Source: Streptomyces sp. NRRL S-340
GTDB lineage: Bacteria > Actinomycetota > Actinomycetes > Streptomycetales > Streptomycetaceae
NCBI RefSeq assembly: GCF_000720185.1
Contig: NZ_JOIY01000004.1
Location: forward strand, 1-64,000
DNA: 64,000 nucleotides
Direction: 5' to 3'
Position numbers and translations under genes: made by a program. The stretch's first letter is position 1. Each line of letters begins with the position of its first letter. Below the pieces are notes generated by a model. The model made no database searches. It saw only the letters and a list, made by a program, of their open reading frames with translations, and was not told where the DNA came from. Positions 50,884 through 58,940 of the stretch are shown piece after piece.

Positions 50884-51912
50884 ATGCGCGTAGGAAGTTT
50901 CGTGTTGGCGGCGCAGTTCCCCGGCCAGGGCCAGGGAGAAGCGCTGCACCGCGCGGTCCGTACGGCCGAGGTCAGCGAGGAGGCCGGCCTGGACGCGGTC
51001 TGGCTGGCCGAGCACCACTTCGTACCGTACGGGACGTGCCCGTCGGCCATCACCCTGGCCGCGCTGCTGCTCGGCCGCACCCGCCGCCTGCGGGTGGGGA
51101 CGGCGGTGAGCGTGCTGCCCACCGCCCACCCGGTCGCGCTCGGCGAGCAGGCCGCCCTGCTGCACGTGACGAGCGGCGGCCGGTTCTCGCTGGGCGTGGG
51201 CCGGGGCGGCCCCTGGGTGGACCTGGAGGTCTTCGGGACGGGCCTGGCCGCGTACGAGACGGGGTTCCCGGAATCACTCGATCTGCTGGTGCGCTGGCTG
51301 CGCGAGCCGTCGGTGTCGGCCTGCGGCGACCGGTTCGGCTTCCGGGAGGTCGCCGTCGTGCCCCGCCCCGCCGAGGCGCTGACCGACGTCCCGGGGCCCG
51401 AGGTCGTCGTCGCCTGCACCTCCCCGGCGAGCGTCCGGCTGGCCGCCGAGCGCGGGCTGCCGATGCTGCTCGGGATGCACGTGGGCGACGAGGAGAAGGC
51501 CGAGATGATCGCGCTGTGGCAGCGCGGCGCGCGGTCCGCCGGACACCCGGACGACATGGTCCGGGACGCGGCCCATGTGTCGGCCGGGGTCTGCCAGATC
51601 GCGGACCGGCGCGCGGACGCGGAAGAGACCCTGCTGAAAGCCATGCCAGGCTGGCTGAAACAAGGACTGGACGCCCATGTCACGGTGGACGGCCGCAGCC
51701 GCCGCATGCGCGACCCGCTGGCCTACACCGAGCTGCTGTGCGGCCTGCACCCGGTGGGCACGCCGCAGCTGTGCGCCGACCGGCTCGCGGCCACCGCCGA
51801 GCGCACCGGCATCACCCGCTTCGCGCTGCTCGTCGAGGGCTCGGGCGACCTGGCCGCGACAGAGGAGAACGTACGACGCCTCGGCACCGAGGTGCTCCCC
51901 CGGCTGAGCTGA
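50884..51912 (+). CDS. LLM-class flavin-dependent oxidoreductase
   Basis: The 342-aa luciferase-like monooxygenase TIM barrel holds the flavin/substrate motifs GLDAVWLAEHHFVPYGTCPSAIT, LRVGTAVSVLPTAHPVALGEQAALLHVTSGGRFSLGVGRGG and the C-terminal GTPQLCADRL. It uses FMNH2 or F420; which one cannot be decided here. ATG 50884 has GGAAGAA upstream. It stands alone. Length is normal. Substrate unknown. Confidence 0.9.
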   Translation: MRVGSFVLAAQFPGQGQGEALHRAVRTAEVSEEAGLDAVWLAEHHFVPYGTCPSAITLAALLLGRTRRLRVGTAVSVLPTAHPVALGEQAALLHVTSGGRFSLGVGRGGPWVDLEVFGTGLAAYETGFPESLDLLVRWLREPSVSACGDRFGFREVAVVPRPAEALTDVPGPEVVVACTSPASVRLAAERGLPMLLGMHVGDEEKAEMIALWQRGARSAGHPDDMVRDAAHVSAGVCQIADRRADAEETLLKAMPGWLKQGLDAHVTVDGRSRRMRDPLAYTELLCGLHPVGTPQLCADRLAATAERTGITRFALLVEGSGDLAATEENVRRLGTEVLPRLS

Positions 51913-52074
51913 TCGTGCCGGCGTCGGAAGACCTGCCGCCCCGGGCCTGAATGCACCTCCCGCGGGCGGGGCGGCAAGCCGACGACCAGGGCCTCCCCTC
52001 CGGGTCACACCGGGCTCGGGGGCCTGGCACCGCACCCCGGTCCGGCCTGATCCGGACGGAAGACCCTGCCCCCC

Positions 52075-52467
52075 TCAGCAGTCCCTGAGTTCCGGCGACT
52101 GGTTGAGCAGCTGACTGCGCACCGACGTGAAACGGGCCAGCCGCTCGTCGGCCGAGGCGTCCAGCGGGAACACCGCGACCCGGTGGCAGTTCTGGAAAGC
52201 CAGCCGCACACCGAAGTGCCGCTGCAGCGCGCCGCGTATGGCATCACTCGCGAGCGCACGCAGCAGCTGACCGCGTGCCTGCTCGTCCGGCGGGGGCGTC
52301 TGGTTGTCGGCGAATGCTCCGCCGTCCACCTTCAGCTGGGCCACCAGGGAGCTGATCATCTCCCACGCGTAGGGCAGGGAGGTCCGGACGCAGTCGACGA
52401 AGGCAGCTTCGTCGACCTCGCCTCGCTCGGCCTGTTCGAGTAGGGCCGGTGAGACGTCGAGCGACAT
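52075..52467 (-). CDS. SCO5389-family protein (hypothetical)
   Basis: The 130-aa acidic, mostly helical protein (MSLDVSPALLEQAERGEVDEAAFVDCVRTSLPYAWEMISSLVAQL) is conserved in Streptomyces, where it is named for S. coelicolor SCO5389. Two later cysteines occur in FQNCHRVAVF and as the last residue. ATG 52467 has GAGGAGA about 6 bases upstream. It is divergent from nucS with a 299-base gap. No domain of known function was recognised. Confidence 0.85.
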   Translation of the reverse strand: MSLDVSPALLEQAERGEVDEAAFVDCVRTSLPYAWEMISSLVAQLKVDGGAFADNQTPPPDEQARGQLLRALASDAIRGALQRHFGVRLAFQNCHRVAVFPLDASADERLARFTSVRSQLLNQSPELRDC

Positions 52468-52752
52468 GGGTTCTCCTCTCGCACCCCCGACCAGCAGGGG
52501 TTGCCGGACAGATGAGGGAGTTCGCGATACCGAACACGGTGAGTACACACTTCGCGACCTCCCGTTCCTACGGTAGGCAACGAAACGAGGCGTTACCAGG
52601 CGAACGCTCGTACCGGCTGGTCGAGTTGGGCACACTATCGGCCACGAGTGAACACGGGTGATCCAGGGAAAAATGGGGCGCTCCCCCGCGAGGCACCGGT
52701 CGGGCGCGAGCGGAGCGCGACGGGCGAATCGCGTCCGGCACGGTGCGTCGAG

Positions 52753-52758
52753 TAGCGT
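52753..52758 (+). promoter_or_regulatory. Candidate nucS -10 element
   Basis: TAGCGT ends 8 bases before the nucS ATG (52767), so the transcript has no or almost no leader. No Shine-Dalgarno is visible. Confidence 0.45.
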
Positions 52759-52766
52759 TGCCGACC

Positions 52767-53438
52767 ATGCGTCTCGTCATCGCCCGGTGCTCCGTCGACT
52801 ACGCGGGCCGGCTCACCGCCCACCTCCCGTCGGCACCCCGTCTGATCCTGGTCAAGGCCGACGGCAGCGTCTCGATCCATGCGGACGACCGTGCCTACAA
52901 GCCCCTGAACTGGATGTCGCCGCCGTGCACGCTGAAGGAGGGCACGGGCGAGGAGGAAGGCGTCTGGACCGTCGTCAACAAGGCGGGCGAGAAGCTCATC
53001 ATCACGATGGAGGAGATCCTCCACGACTCCTCGCACGAACTCGGCGTGGACCCGGGGCTGATCAAGGACGGCGTGGAAGCGCACCTCCAGGAACTGCTCG
53101 CCGACCGCATCGAGACCCTCGGCGAGGGTTACACGCTCATCCGGCGCGAGTACATGACGGCCATCGGTCCGGTGGACATCCTGTGCCGGGACGGCTCCGG
53201 GCAGACCGTCGCCGTCGAGATCAAGCGGCGCGGCGAGATCGACGGGGTGGAGCAACTCACCCGCTATCTGGAGCTGTTGAACCGCGATCCGCACCTCGCC
53301 CCCGTGCGCGGCGTCTTCGCCGCGCAGGAGATCAAGCCGCAGGCCCGGGTCCTCGCGACCGACCGCGGCATCGGCTGCCAGGTGCTGGACTACGACGCCC
53401 TGCGCGGCATCGAGGACGACAAGCTGCGGCTGTTCTGA
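52767..53438 (+). CDS. nucS: NucS/EndoMS mismatch-specific endonuclease
   Basis: The 223-aa enzyme of the non-canonical mismatch repair of actinobacteria, which lack MutS/MutL, cleaves both strands at mismatches such as G-T. The N-terminal dimerisation domain starts [21 protein letters not shown]. The C-terminal RecB-like nuclease has the catalytic Asp in GPVDILCRD and Glu-x-Lys in VAVEIKRRG. The protein ends in DDKLRLF, a beta-clamp-binding peptide. The ATG at 52767 is the conserved start, close after a TAGCGT -10. It is monocistronic, followed by tandem repeats and a perfect terminator. Confidence 0.95.
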   Translation: MRLVIARCSVDYAGRLTAHLPSAPRLILVKADGSVSIHADDRAYKPLNWMSPPCTLKEGTGEEEGVWTVVNKAGEKLIITMEEILHDSSHELGVDPGLIKDGVEAHLQELLADRIETLGEGYTLIRREYMTAIGPVDILCRDGSGQTVAVEIKRRGEIDGVEQLTRYLELLNRDPHLAPVRGVFAAQEIKPQARVLATDRGIGCQVLDYDALRGIEDDKLRLF

Positions 53439-53455
53439 GACGGCGGCTTCGGGCT

Positions 53456-53537
53456 GAGGCGGCGGGCTTCGCTGAGGCTGAGGCGGCGGCTGTTGCGAGG
53501 CGGCGGGCTTCGCTGAGGCTGAGGCGGCGGCTGTTGC
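53456..53537. repeat. Perfect 41-bp tandem duplication after nucS
   Basis: The 41-base unit at 53456-53496 is repeated exactly at 53497-53537 and is followed by GAGG of a third unit. It begins 18 bases past the nucS stop and lies before the terminator. Exact identity suggests a recent slippage event. Confidence 0.85.
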
Positions 53538-53559
53538 GAGGGGGGCGCGGCGCCGCGGG

Positions 53560-53601
53560 AAGGGGGCCCGGTCCGGTTTCTGTACCGGACCGGGCCCCCT
53601 T
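53560..53601. terminator. Bidirectional terminator between nucS and the NTPase gene
   Basis: An 18-bp perfect inverted repeat (53560-53577 with 53584-53601) with loop TTCTGT; AA/TT ends on each strand. It serves two convergent genes. Confidence 0.9.
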
Positions 53602-53627
53602 GGCACGTGCCCCGCGCGGGCCGCCGC

Positions 53628-56303
53628 TCAGATCACCGTGCCCCGCGGGGTGTCCGCGGCGCCGCTCTCAGGGGCGGCGGCCGAGCTGCCGGCGGATCCG
53701 GGGACGCCGGAGGGGGCGGGGCCGCCGGCCGAATCCGAGCTGGACGGGCTCAGGGTCGAGGACTCTGTCGGGTCCGGCGGGGGCGGCGTGGACGGGTCGG
53801 TCGGTGTGGACGGCGACGACGGCGCACCGGTCGGTCCGCCGGTGGGATCACCCGTGGGCTCGCTCGTCGGCCTCGTGTGCGACGGGTCGGGCGAACCCGG
53901 CGTGCCCGTCGGCCCGGACGGTGCCGACGCGCTGCTTCCGCCCTTGCCGCCGCCCGTGCCCGCCGGGGAACTGACGCCCGGCGAGGGACCGCCCGGCTGC
54001 GCGGGCGGCGTCGGGTCGTCCGACGTGCCGTAGGTGCCGTCGGGGCCCGGGTCCGTGGGACGGCTGGTCGCCCCACCGGTGTCGGCGACGGTCCCGGCGC
54101 CGGTGCCCGCACCGCCCCCGGTGCCGCCGCCGTCCTGCGGGGTGCCGGTGTCCGCGCCGCCGTCGTCGGTGCCCTGGCTCGCGGACGGGTTGCCGCCGAC
54201 CTGGCCGGAGGGGTCGTCGGCGTCGTTGTGGGAGGTGGCGCCGAGCGTCACCACCGTGCCGAGGACGGCCGCGAGCAGCGCGCCCGCGCCCACCGCCACG
54301 AGGTTGCGCCGGGCGAAGTGCTTCAGACGGGCCCGGTGCCTGGCCTGGGCCGCCGGGGGCGAGGACGGGGAGGTGCCCGGGGACGTGACCGGCGCGCCCG
54401 CGGTGGAGGGCTGGTAGGTGACCAGCGTGCCGGGGGGCTCCTCGGCCGCCGCCCGGAGCGCCGGGAAGGGCACGGGGGCGGGCGGGGGCACGGGCTCCTC
54501 GCCGCGGCCGCCCGGCCACTCCTCCCCCGCCGCCTCCAGGGCCGCCGGGGCAGCGGGCGCGGTACCGGAGCGGTCCGCGACCAGGGCGAGCGCACGGCGT
54601 CCCGCGACGGTGCCGCGCCGGTCCGAGAGGGCTCCGCGCAGGCCGATGGAGGCCTCCAGTTCGGCGCGGGCCCGGTCCAGCAGGCCGCCGCAGAGGGCGA
54701 GGATGCCGAGTTCGTGGTGGAAGTAGGCCTGTTCGGCGACCTCGCCGGCCAGCCGGGAGGCCTCGGTGCCGAAACGCAGGGCGCGTTCCCAGGCGCCCCA
54801 GGCCAGCCCGGCGGCGAACGCGGGCGCGGCGGCCCGGGCGAGCCGGACGGCGGTGCTCCCCTCGTCCTCGTCCTCGCCGGGCGGCGTGGTGAGCGGCACG
54901 AGCACGGCCAGCGCGGCGAGGACGGCGTCCGCCTCGGCGGTGACCCGCTCGGGCGTCACCGAGGGGTGGCCGGCCCACCAGGCGTAGTGCCGAGCGGCCG
55001 CGCGGGCCTGCTCCTCGGCGTCCTCGGCGTATCCGGCGGCCTCCAGCTGGGTGAGCACTCCGGCGGCGAGCCGGTAGCGGCCGCCGACCGGGGAGACCAG
55101 GCCGCAGCTCGCCAGTTCCCCGAGCGCGGCGTCGGCGTGGGTGTCGCCGACCAGCGCGGGCAGGTGGGCCTGGTGGGGCACCTCGCCGCCGAGCGCGACG
55201 GCGAAGCGCAGGGTGGCGCGGGCGGAGGCGCTGAGCCGGGAGGCGAGCAGCGGGGCGGGGGCGGCTGCCTCGCCGAGCGAGGGCAGAGGGACGTCGTCAC
55301 CGTCGCCGCCGCCGTCGAGGACGGTGCCGGCGGGCGGGGCGTCGGCGAAGACGCCGAACTCCTCCACGGCGCTGGTGCCGGCCCGCAGCCGGTCGCGCTG
55401 GCGCAGCAGGGCGCCGGCCTGGACGAAGCGCAGCGGCAGGCCCTCGGACTCGAACCAGAGGTCACCGGCCCAGTTGGCCTCCTCCTCGGTGAGCACCCGG
55501 CCGACGCCGCGCTCGATGAGTTCGGCCCCGGCGGCGCGGTCGAGGCCGCCGAGGAAGACCTCTTCGAGGGCGGAGTCGGTGGAGGGCGCGGGCACGTCGG
55601 GGGTGGCGGCGAGGAGGAAGGCGCACTCGGGGGTGGCGTCGAGCAGTTCGTCCAGCGCGGCGCCGCCGAACTCGAGGTCGTCGAGGACGACGACGGCGCC
55701 GATCTCACGGACGTGGTCGAGCAGTTCGTCGCGGCCGGGGCGGTGCCCAGGCGCGCTGCAGACGGCGTGGAAGAGGTCGTGCAGCAGGTCCCCGGCGGTG
55801 CGGCGGTGGCCGTTGAGACGGACGACGCCGTCGGGGGCGAGGTCCGCGCAGTCCTGGGCGACGAGGTCGAGGAGGCTGGTGCGGCCGGAGCCGCCGGGCC
55901 CGGTCAGGCGGACAGAACGGCCGCGGGCGAGCAGCCGTACCAGCCGTTCGCGTTCGTCGTGGCGCTCCAGCAGGGGCTCGGGGGACGGGGCCGGCCCGGG
56001 CGGGACGGGCGGGGTGGCGGCTCGGTCGGCGTCGGCGCGTGCGGCCGGTGTGTGCCTGGGCGGGGGGCCGGGGAGCCGCCCGGGCGGGCAGACCTCGATC
56101 TCGCTGCCGTCGACGGGGTTGACGGTGATCAGGAAGTCGCCGGTGACGAGTTGCGCCGTGCGGGCCGGTGCGGCGGCGTGCGGCGGGAAGTCGGCGGCGA
56201 GGGGTTCCCTGGGCGGGCGCCGGTCCTGCGCGTGGCCGTCGCCGTCATGGCCCATGTCCTCGGGCTCCCGGACGTTCGGGTCCATGGGTTCCATAGGTTC
56301 CAA
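53628..56303 (-). CDS. Membrane-anchored AAA/STAND-like NTPase with long Ser/Thr/Pro/Gly tail
   Basis: The protein has up to 891 aa; the TTG at 56303 or in-frame ATGs at 56294 and 56285 may start it. Residues about 1-130 are Pro/Arg rich. A nucleotide-binding core follows (VRLTGPGGSGRTSLLDLV, about 132-150; GAVVVLDDLEFGG about 205) with helical repeats to about 560, as in STAND/LuxR-type ATPases. Walker A has Arg where Lys is normal. One TM helix (RRNLVAVGAGALLAAVLGTVVTLGA, about 664-688) anchors a 200-residue extracytoplasmic Gly/Ser/Thr/Pro tail. It is monocistronic. Function unknown; a signalling role is inference. Confidence 0.82.
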   Translation of the reverse strand: MEPMEPMDPNVREPEDMGHDGDGHAQDRRPPREPLAADFPPHAAAPARTAQLVTGDFLITVNPVDGSEIEVCPPGRLPGPPPRHTPAARADADRAATPPVPPGPAPSPEPLLERHDERERLVRLLARGRSVRLTGPGGSGRTSLLDLVAQDCADLAPDGVVRLNGHRRTAGDLLHDLFHAVCSAPGHRPGRDELLDHVREIGAVVVLDDLEFGGAALDELLDATPECAFLLAATPDVPAPSTDSALEEVFLGGLDRAAGAELIERGVGRVLTEEEANWAGDLWFESEGLPLRFVQAGALLRQRDRLRAGTSAVEEFGVFADAPPAGTVLDGGGDGDDVPLPSLGEAAAPAPLLASRLSASARATLRFAVALGGEVPHQAHLPALVGDTHADAALGELASCGLVSPVGGRYRLAAGVLTQLEAAGYAEDAEEQARAAARHYAWWAGHPSVTPERVTAEADAVLAALAVLVPLTTPPGEDEDEGSTAVRLARAAAPAFAAGLAWGAWERALRFGTEASRLAGEVAEQAYFHHELGILALCGGLLDRARAELEASIGLRGALSDRRGTVAGRRALALVADRSGTAPAAPAALEAAGEEWPGGRGEEPVPPPAPVPFPALRAAAEEPPGTLVTYQPSTAGAPVTSPGTSPSSPPAAQARHRARLKHFARRNLVAVGAGALLAAVLGTVVTLGATSHNDADDPSGQVGGNPSASQGTDDGGADTGTPQDGGGTGGGAGTGAGTVADTGGATSRPTDPGPDGTYGTSDDPTPPAQPGGPSPGVSSPAGTGGGKGGSSASAPSGPTGTPGSPDPSHTRPTSEPTGDPTGGPTGAPSSPSTPTDPSTPPPPDPTESSTLSPSSSDSAGGPAPSGVPGSAGSSAAAPESGAADTPRGTVI

Positions 56304-56639
56304 GCCCCCCAGAGGCGTCGTGTGCTGCTGTTCCAGCCCTCCCGGCCGTGTGCCGCACTCCGCGCTGTCGCTTCTGGTCCGGGCCCGCTCGAGGGTTGCG
56401 AGGCAGCGGGCGACCGAACCCTAAACCTTCGCACAGTATCCACGACAGCCCGGGGTGCCGCCCGGCCCGAGACATCACGGTCTCGTGAGGATTGCGTGCG
56501 ACGTACGGTTCCGTGCCGTCCGCCCGGGTCTTGGCGCGCGGCCTCCCGCACCGGGGCGGGAGGCCGTCGCCGGGCGGCAGGCCGTCACGGGGCGCGGAGG
56601 TCACGCCCGGGGCGCGCAGTCGCTCCCGGGGCGCGGAGG
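56304..56639. other. 336-base gap upstream of the NTPase gene
   Basis: No gene is supported. It holds the STAS-gene terminator, two copies of a 17-base sequence CGGGGCGCGGAGGTCAC (56588-56604 and 56627-56643), and a possible minus-strand promoter with TAGGGT in the AT-richer stretch near 56415-56450. Confidence 0.5.
56539..56566 (-). terminator. Terminator after the STAS gene
   Basis: An 11-bp perfect stem (CGGCCTCCCGC, 56539-56549, with 56556-56566) and 6-base loop, about 75 bases after the STAS gene stop. Confidence 0.7.
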
Positions 56640-56963
56640 TCACACGCGGGGCAGGGACTCCACGCCGATGCCGCCCTCGATGGCGAGGATGCGGTGCAGC
56701 CGGGTGGCCACGAGCAGGCGTTGCATCTGGGCCGGCACGCCGCGCAGCACCAGCCGCCGGCCGCAGCGGCCGGCGCGCCGGTGGGCGCCCATGATCACGC
56801 CGAGGCCGGTGGCGTCCCAGGAGTCGAGCCCGGACAGGTCGAGGACCAGGTCCCCGGCGCCGTCGTCCACGGCCGAGTGCAGGACCGTACGGGCGTCCGC
56901 CGCGGTGCGGACGTCGAGGCGGCCCCCGACGACCACCTCGGCGTGGTCGCCCCTGATGTACAT
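56640..56963 (-). CDS. STAS-domain anti-anti-sigma factor
   Basis: The 107-aa single STAS domain (SpoIIAA/RsbV/BldG-like) contains GGRLDVRTAADARTVLHSAV, LVLDLSGLDSWDATGLGVIMGAHRRA and the C-terminal RLHRILAIEGG. The expected phosphorylation site is Thr in WDATGLG rather than the usual Ser (DSSGLG/DSTGLG). It would bind and release an anti-sigma kinase. ATG 56963 has GGGAG 6 bases upstream. No anti-sigma kinase or sigma factor gene is adjacent, so it is an orphan. It follows the 3-hydroxybutyryl-CoA dehydrogenase gene on the same strand after 148 bases. Confidence 0.9.
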   Translation of the reverse strand: MYIRGDHAEVVVGGRLDVRTAADARTVLHSAVDDGAGDLVLDLSGLDSWDATGLGVIMGAHRRAGRCGRRLVLRGVPAQMQRLLVATRLHRILAIEGGIGVESLPRV

Positions 56964-57111
56964 ATGCGCTCCCCGTGAATGCGGTGGCGTGCTCCGTGTG
57001 ACGGTTGACTGTGCAACGTCTGACTGCTTGTGCGGCGGTGCGGTTGCTGTCTGTGTGCGAACCGATACCGAATTCACCCCGAAGGGTGATGCCGGCGCCC
57101 CCGCGGCGGTC

Positions 57112-57960
57112 TCAGTGCTTGTAGAAGCCCTGCCCGCTCTTGCGCCCGATGTCACCGGCGTCAACCATCCGGCGCATCAGCTCCGGCGGGGCGAACTTCT
57201 CGTCCTGGGTCTCGGTGTAGATGTTGCCGGCGGCGTGCAGCAGGATGTCGACGCCGGTGAGGTCGGCGGTGGCGAGTGGGCCCATGGCGTGGCCGAAGCC
57301 GAGCTTGCAGGCCAGGTCGATGTCCTCGGCGGTGGCGACGCCCGACTCGTACAGCTTGGTCGCCTCGACGACGAGGGCGGTGATGAGCCGGGTGGTGACG
57401 AAGCCGGCCACGTCGCGGTTGACGACGATGCAGGTCTTGCCGACGGACTCGGCGAACTCCCGTGCGCCGGCGAGGGTTTCGTCGCTGGTCTTGTAGCCGC
57501 GGACGAGTTCGACGAGCTGCATCATCGGCACGGGCGAGAAGAAGTGCACACCGACGACACGCTCGGGGCGCTCCGTCACGGCCGCGATCTTGGTGATCGG
57601 GATGGCGGAGGTGTTGGAGGCGAGCACCGTGTCCTCGCGCACCAGCTTGTCGAGCGTGCGGAAGATCTCGTGCTTGACGTCGAGCTTCTCGAAGACGGCT
57701 TCGACGACGACGTCCGCGTCGGCGGCCGCGTCCAGGTCGGTGGTGGTGGTGATGCGGGCGAGCGCCGCCTCGGCGTCCCCGGCGGCCAGCTTGCCCTTGC
57801 TCACGAACTTGTCGTAGGAGGCCTTGATGCCGTCGGTGCCACGCCTGAGTGCCTCGTCGGTGACGTCCCGCAGGACGACGTCCCAGCCCGCCTGCGCGGA
57901 GACCTGGGCGATGCCCGATCCCATGAGACCGGCTCCGATGACGGCGAGCTTCCGTGCCAC
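57112..57960 (-). CDS. 3-hydroxybutyryl-CoA dehydrogenase
   Basis: The 282-aa enzyme reduces acetoacetyl-CoA or oxidises 3-hydroxybutyryl-CoA with NAD(P). It has a Rossmann fold with LAVIGAGLMGSGIAQVSAQAGWDVVLRD, the catalytic region LASNTSAIPIT...GVHFFSPVPMMQLVELV (His-Glu pair), NRDVAGFVTTRL and the end DIGRKSGQGFYKH. GTG 57960 has GGGGAG 5 bases upstream; the region before it is four 14-bp repeats. In Streptomyces this gene supports the ethylmalonyl-CoA route and butyryl-CoA supply. It connects functionally with the thiolase and icmA of this window. Confidence 0.94.
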   Translation of the reverse strand: MARKLAVIGAGLMGSGIAQVSAQAGWDVVLRDVTDEALRRGTDGIKASYDKFVSKGKLAAGDAEAALARITTTTDLDAAADADVVVEAVFEKLDVKHEIFRTLDKLVREDTVLASNTSAIPITKIAAVTERPERVVGVHFFSPVPMMQLVELVRGYKTSDETLAGAREFAESVGKTCIVVNRDVAGFVTTRLITALVVEATKLYESGVATAEDIDLACKLGFGHAMGPLATADLTGVDILLHAAGNIYTETQDEKFAPPELMRRMVDAGDIGRKSGQGFYKH

Positions 57961-57974
57961 TGAGACTCCCCTAT

Positions 57975-58030
57975 GTGAACGACCACTGGTGAACGACTGC
58001 TGGTGAACGACTGCTGGTGAACGACTGCCG
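57975..58030 (-). repeat. Four tandem 14-bp repeats upstream of the 3-hydroxybutyryl-CoA dehydrogenase gene
   Basis: Units at 57975-57988, 57989-58002, 58003-58016 and 58017-58030 follow GTGAACGACTGCTG with up to two changes. A related GGTGAACGG occurs at 58044. The repeats begin 15 bases before the start codon, so they are in the leader or promoter. They may bind a regulator cooperatively or reflect slippage. Confidence 0.75.
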
Positions 58031-58207
58031 AGGGACCACCGCCGGTGAACGGCCGCACAGGCGCCTGCGCGCGGCGCGCGCGGCTGTTGGACGGCTTTCA
58101 CGCTCTTTGCGTATGCCTCTCGGCGGACACTAGCGCCCGCGCGGCGCTGTGTGACCGGTAAGTAACGCGCGTCACGTCTCAATTGACGGACATCACACCG
58201 GGAGGGA

Positions 58208-58849
58208 TCACTGCGCGCCCCGGACGGCGTAGTTGAGGACCTTCTCGCTCAACAGGTCCTCCATGTCGTCGAGGAGGCCGAGCACCTCCCGGGACACCTC
58301 CTGCGGCGGGCGCTCCTTGAGCATCTCGCGTCCGACGGAGGCCATGACGGTGCCGTGCAGCCAGGCGATCTGACCGGCCATCAGGCCCGGCAGCGGATCC
58401 TCGTCCGCGGCTCCGGTCTCCTCCCGCAGCGCTTGCTCCAGGGTCGCCTGCACCTCCTGCCCGAGGGCCCAGAGCCGGGAGCGCAGTGCGGGGGCGGCCT
58501 CGATCACCCGCATGAAGGGGGCGTAGCCGGGGAACAGCCCGATGCGCGGCGAGACGGCCTCGACCTCGGCACGCAGTTCGCGCAGCACGGCCCGGGCGGC
58601 GGACTCCCCCGCGTCCCGGCCGCGCACCCAGCGGGCGAGCCGGTCGACCACCCCGCTGGAGCGGTCGAGGAAGAGGTCCTCCTTGGCGGGGAAGTAGTTG
58701 TAGACGGTGTTGACGGAGACGTTCGCCGCGTCGGCGATCTCCGCGACCGTCACGGCGTCGAAGCCGCGCTCGACGAACAGGCCCGTGGCGACGTCCGAGA
58801 TGTACTGCCTGGTCTGCCGCTTCTTCCGCTCCCTGAGCCCCTCTGCCAT
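58208..58849 (-). CDS. TetR-family regulator
   Basis: The 213-aa protein has the HTH VTVAEIADAANVSVNTVYNYFPAKEDLF (residues about 33-60), preceded by a basic tail (RERKKRQTRQYI). The ligand domain is helical and ends LLSEKVLNYAVRGAQ. ATG 58849. It is divergent from a DrrAB-like exporter with a 91-base AT-rich gap, the usual layout of an efflux repressor. The effector is unknown. Confidence 0.9.
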   Translation of the reverse strand: MAEGLRERKKRQTRQYISDVATGLFVERGFDAVTVAEIADAANVSVNTVYNYFPAKEDLFLDRSSGVVDRLARWVRGRDAGESAARAVLRELRAEVEAVSPRIGLFPGYAPFMRVIEAAPALRSRLWALGQEVQATLEQALREETGAADEDPLPGLMAGQIAWLHGTVMASVGREMLKERPPQEVSREVLGLLDDMEDLLSEKVLNYAVRGAQ

Positions 58850-58885
58850 GGAGGAATCCTAGCCTTCCCGCCGACCTTCTTGGTG

Positions 58886-58940
58886 CCTATGAAATTTTGG
58901 GGACGTTGCAAATTTTAAGAGTCTCTGTTTTTCTGGCGGC
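58886..58940. promoter_or_regulatory. AT-rich divergent promoter/operator between tetR and the DrrA-like gene
   Basis: The stretch holds AAATTT twice (58892-58897 and 58910-58915) flanking TGGGGACGTTGC, and AGAG-T-CTCT (58918-58926). TTGCAA (58906-58911), a 17-base spacer and TTTTCT (58929-58934) would start transcription at the ATG at 58941. It is a clear AT island in GC-rich DNA. The TetR protein is the likely ligand of these sites. Confidence 0.5.

Noticed and set aside
57975..58030. CRISPR array
   Set aside because: Units are 14 bp, directly abutting, without spacers, and no cas genes are present.
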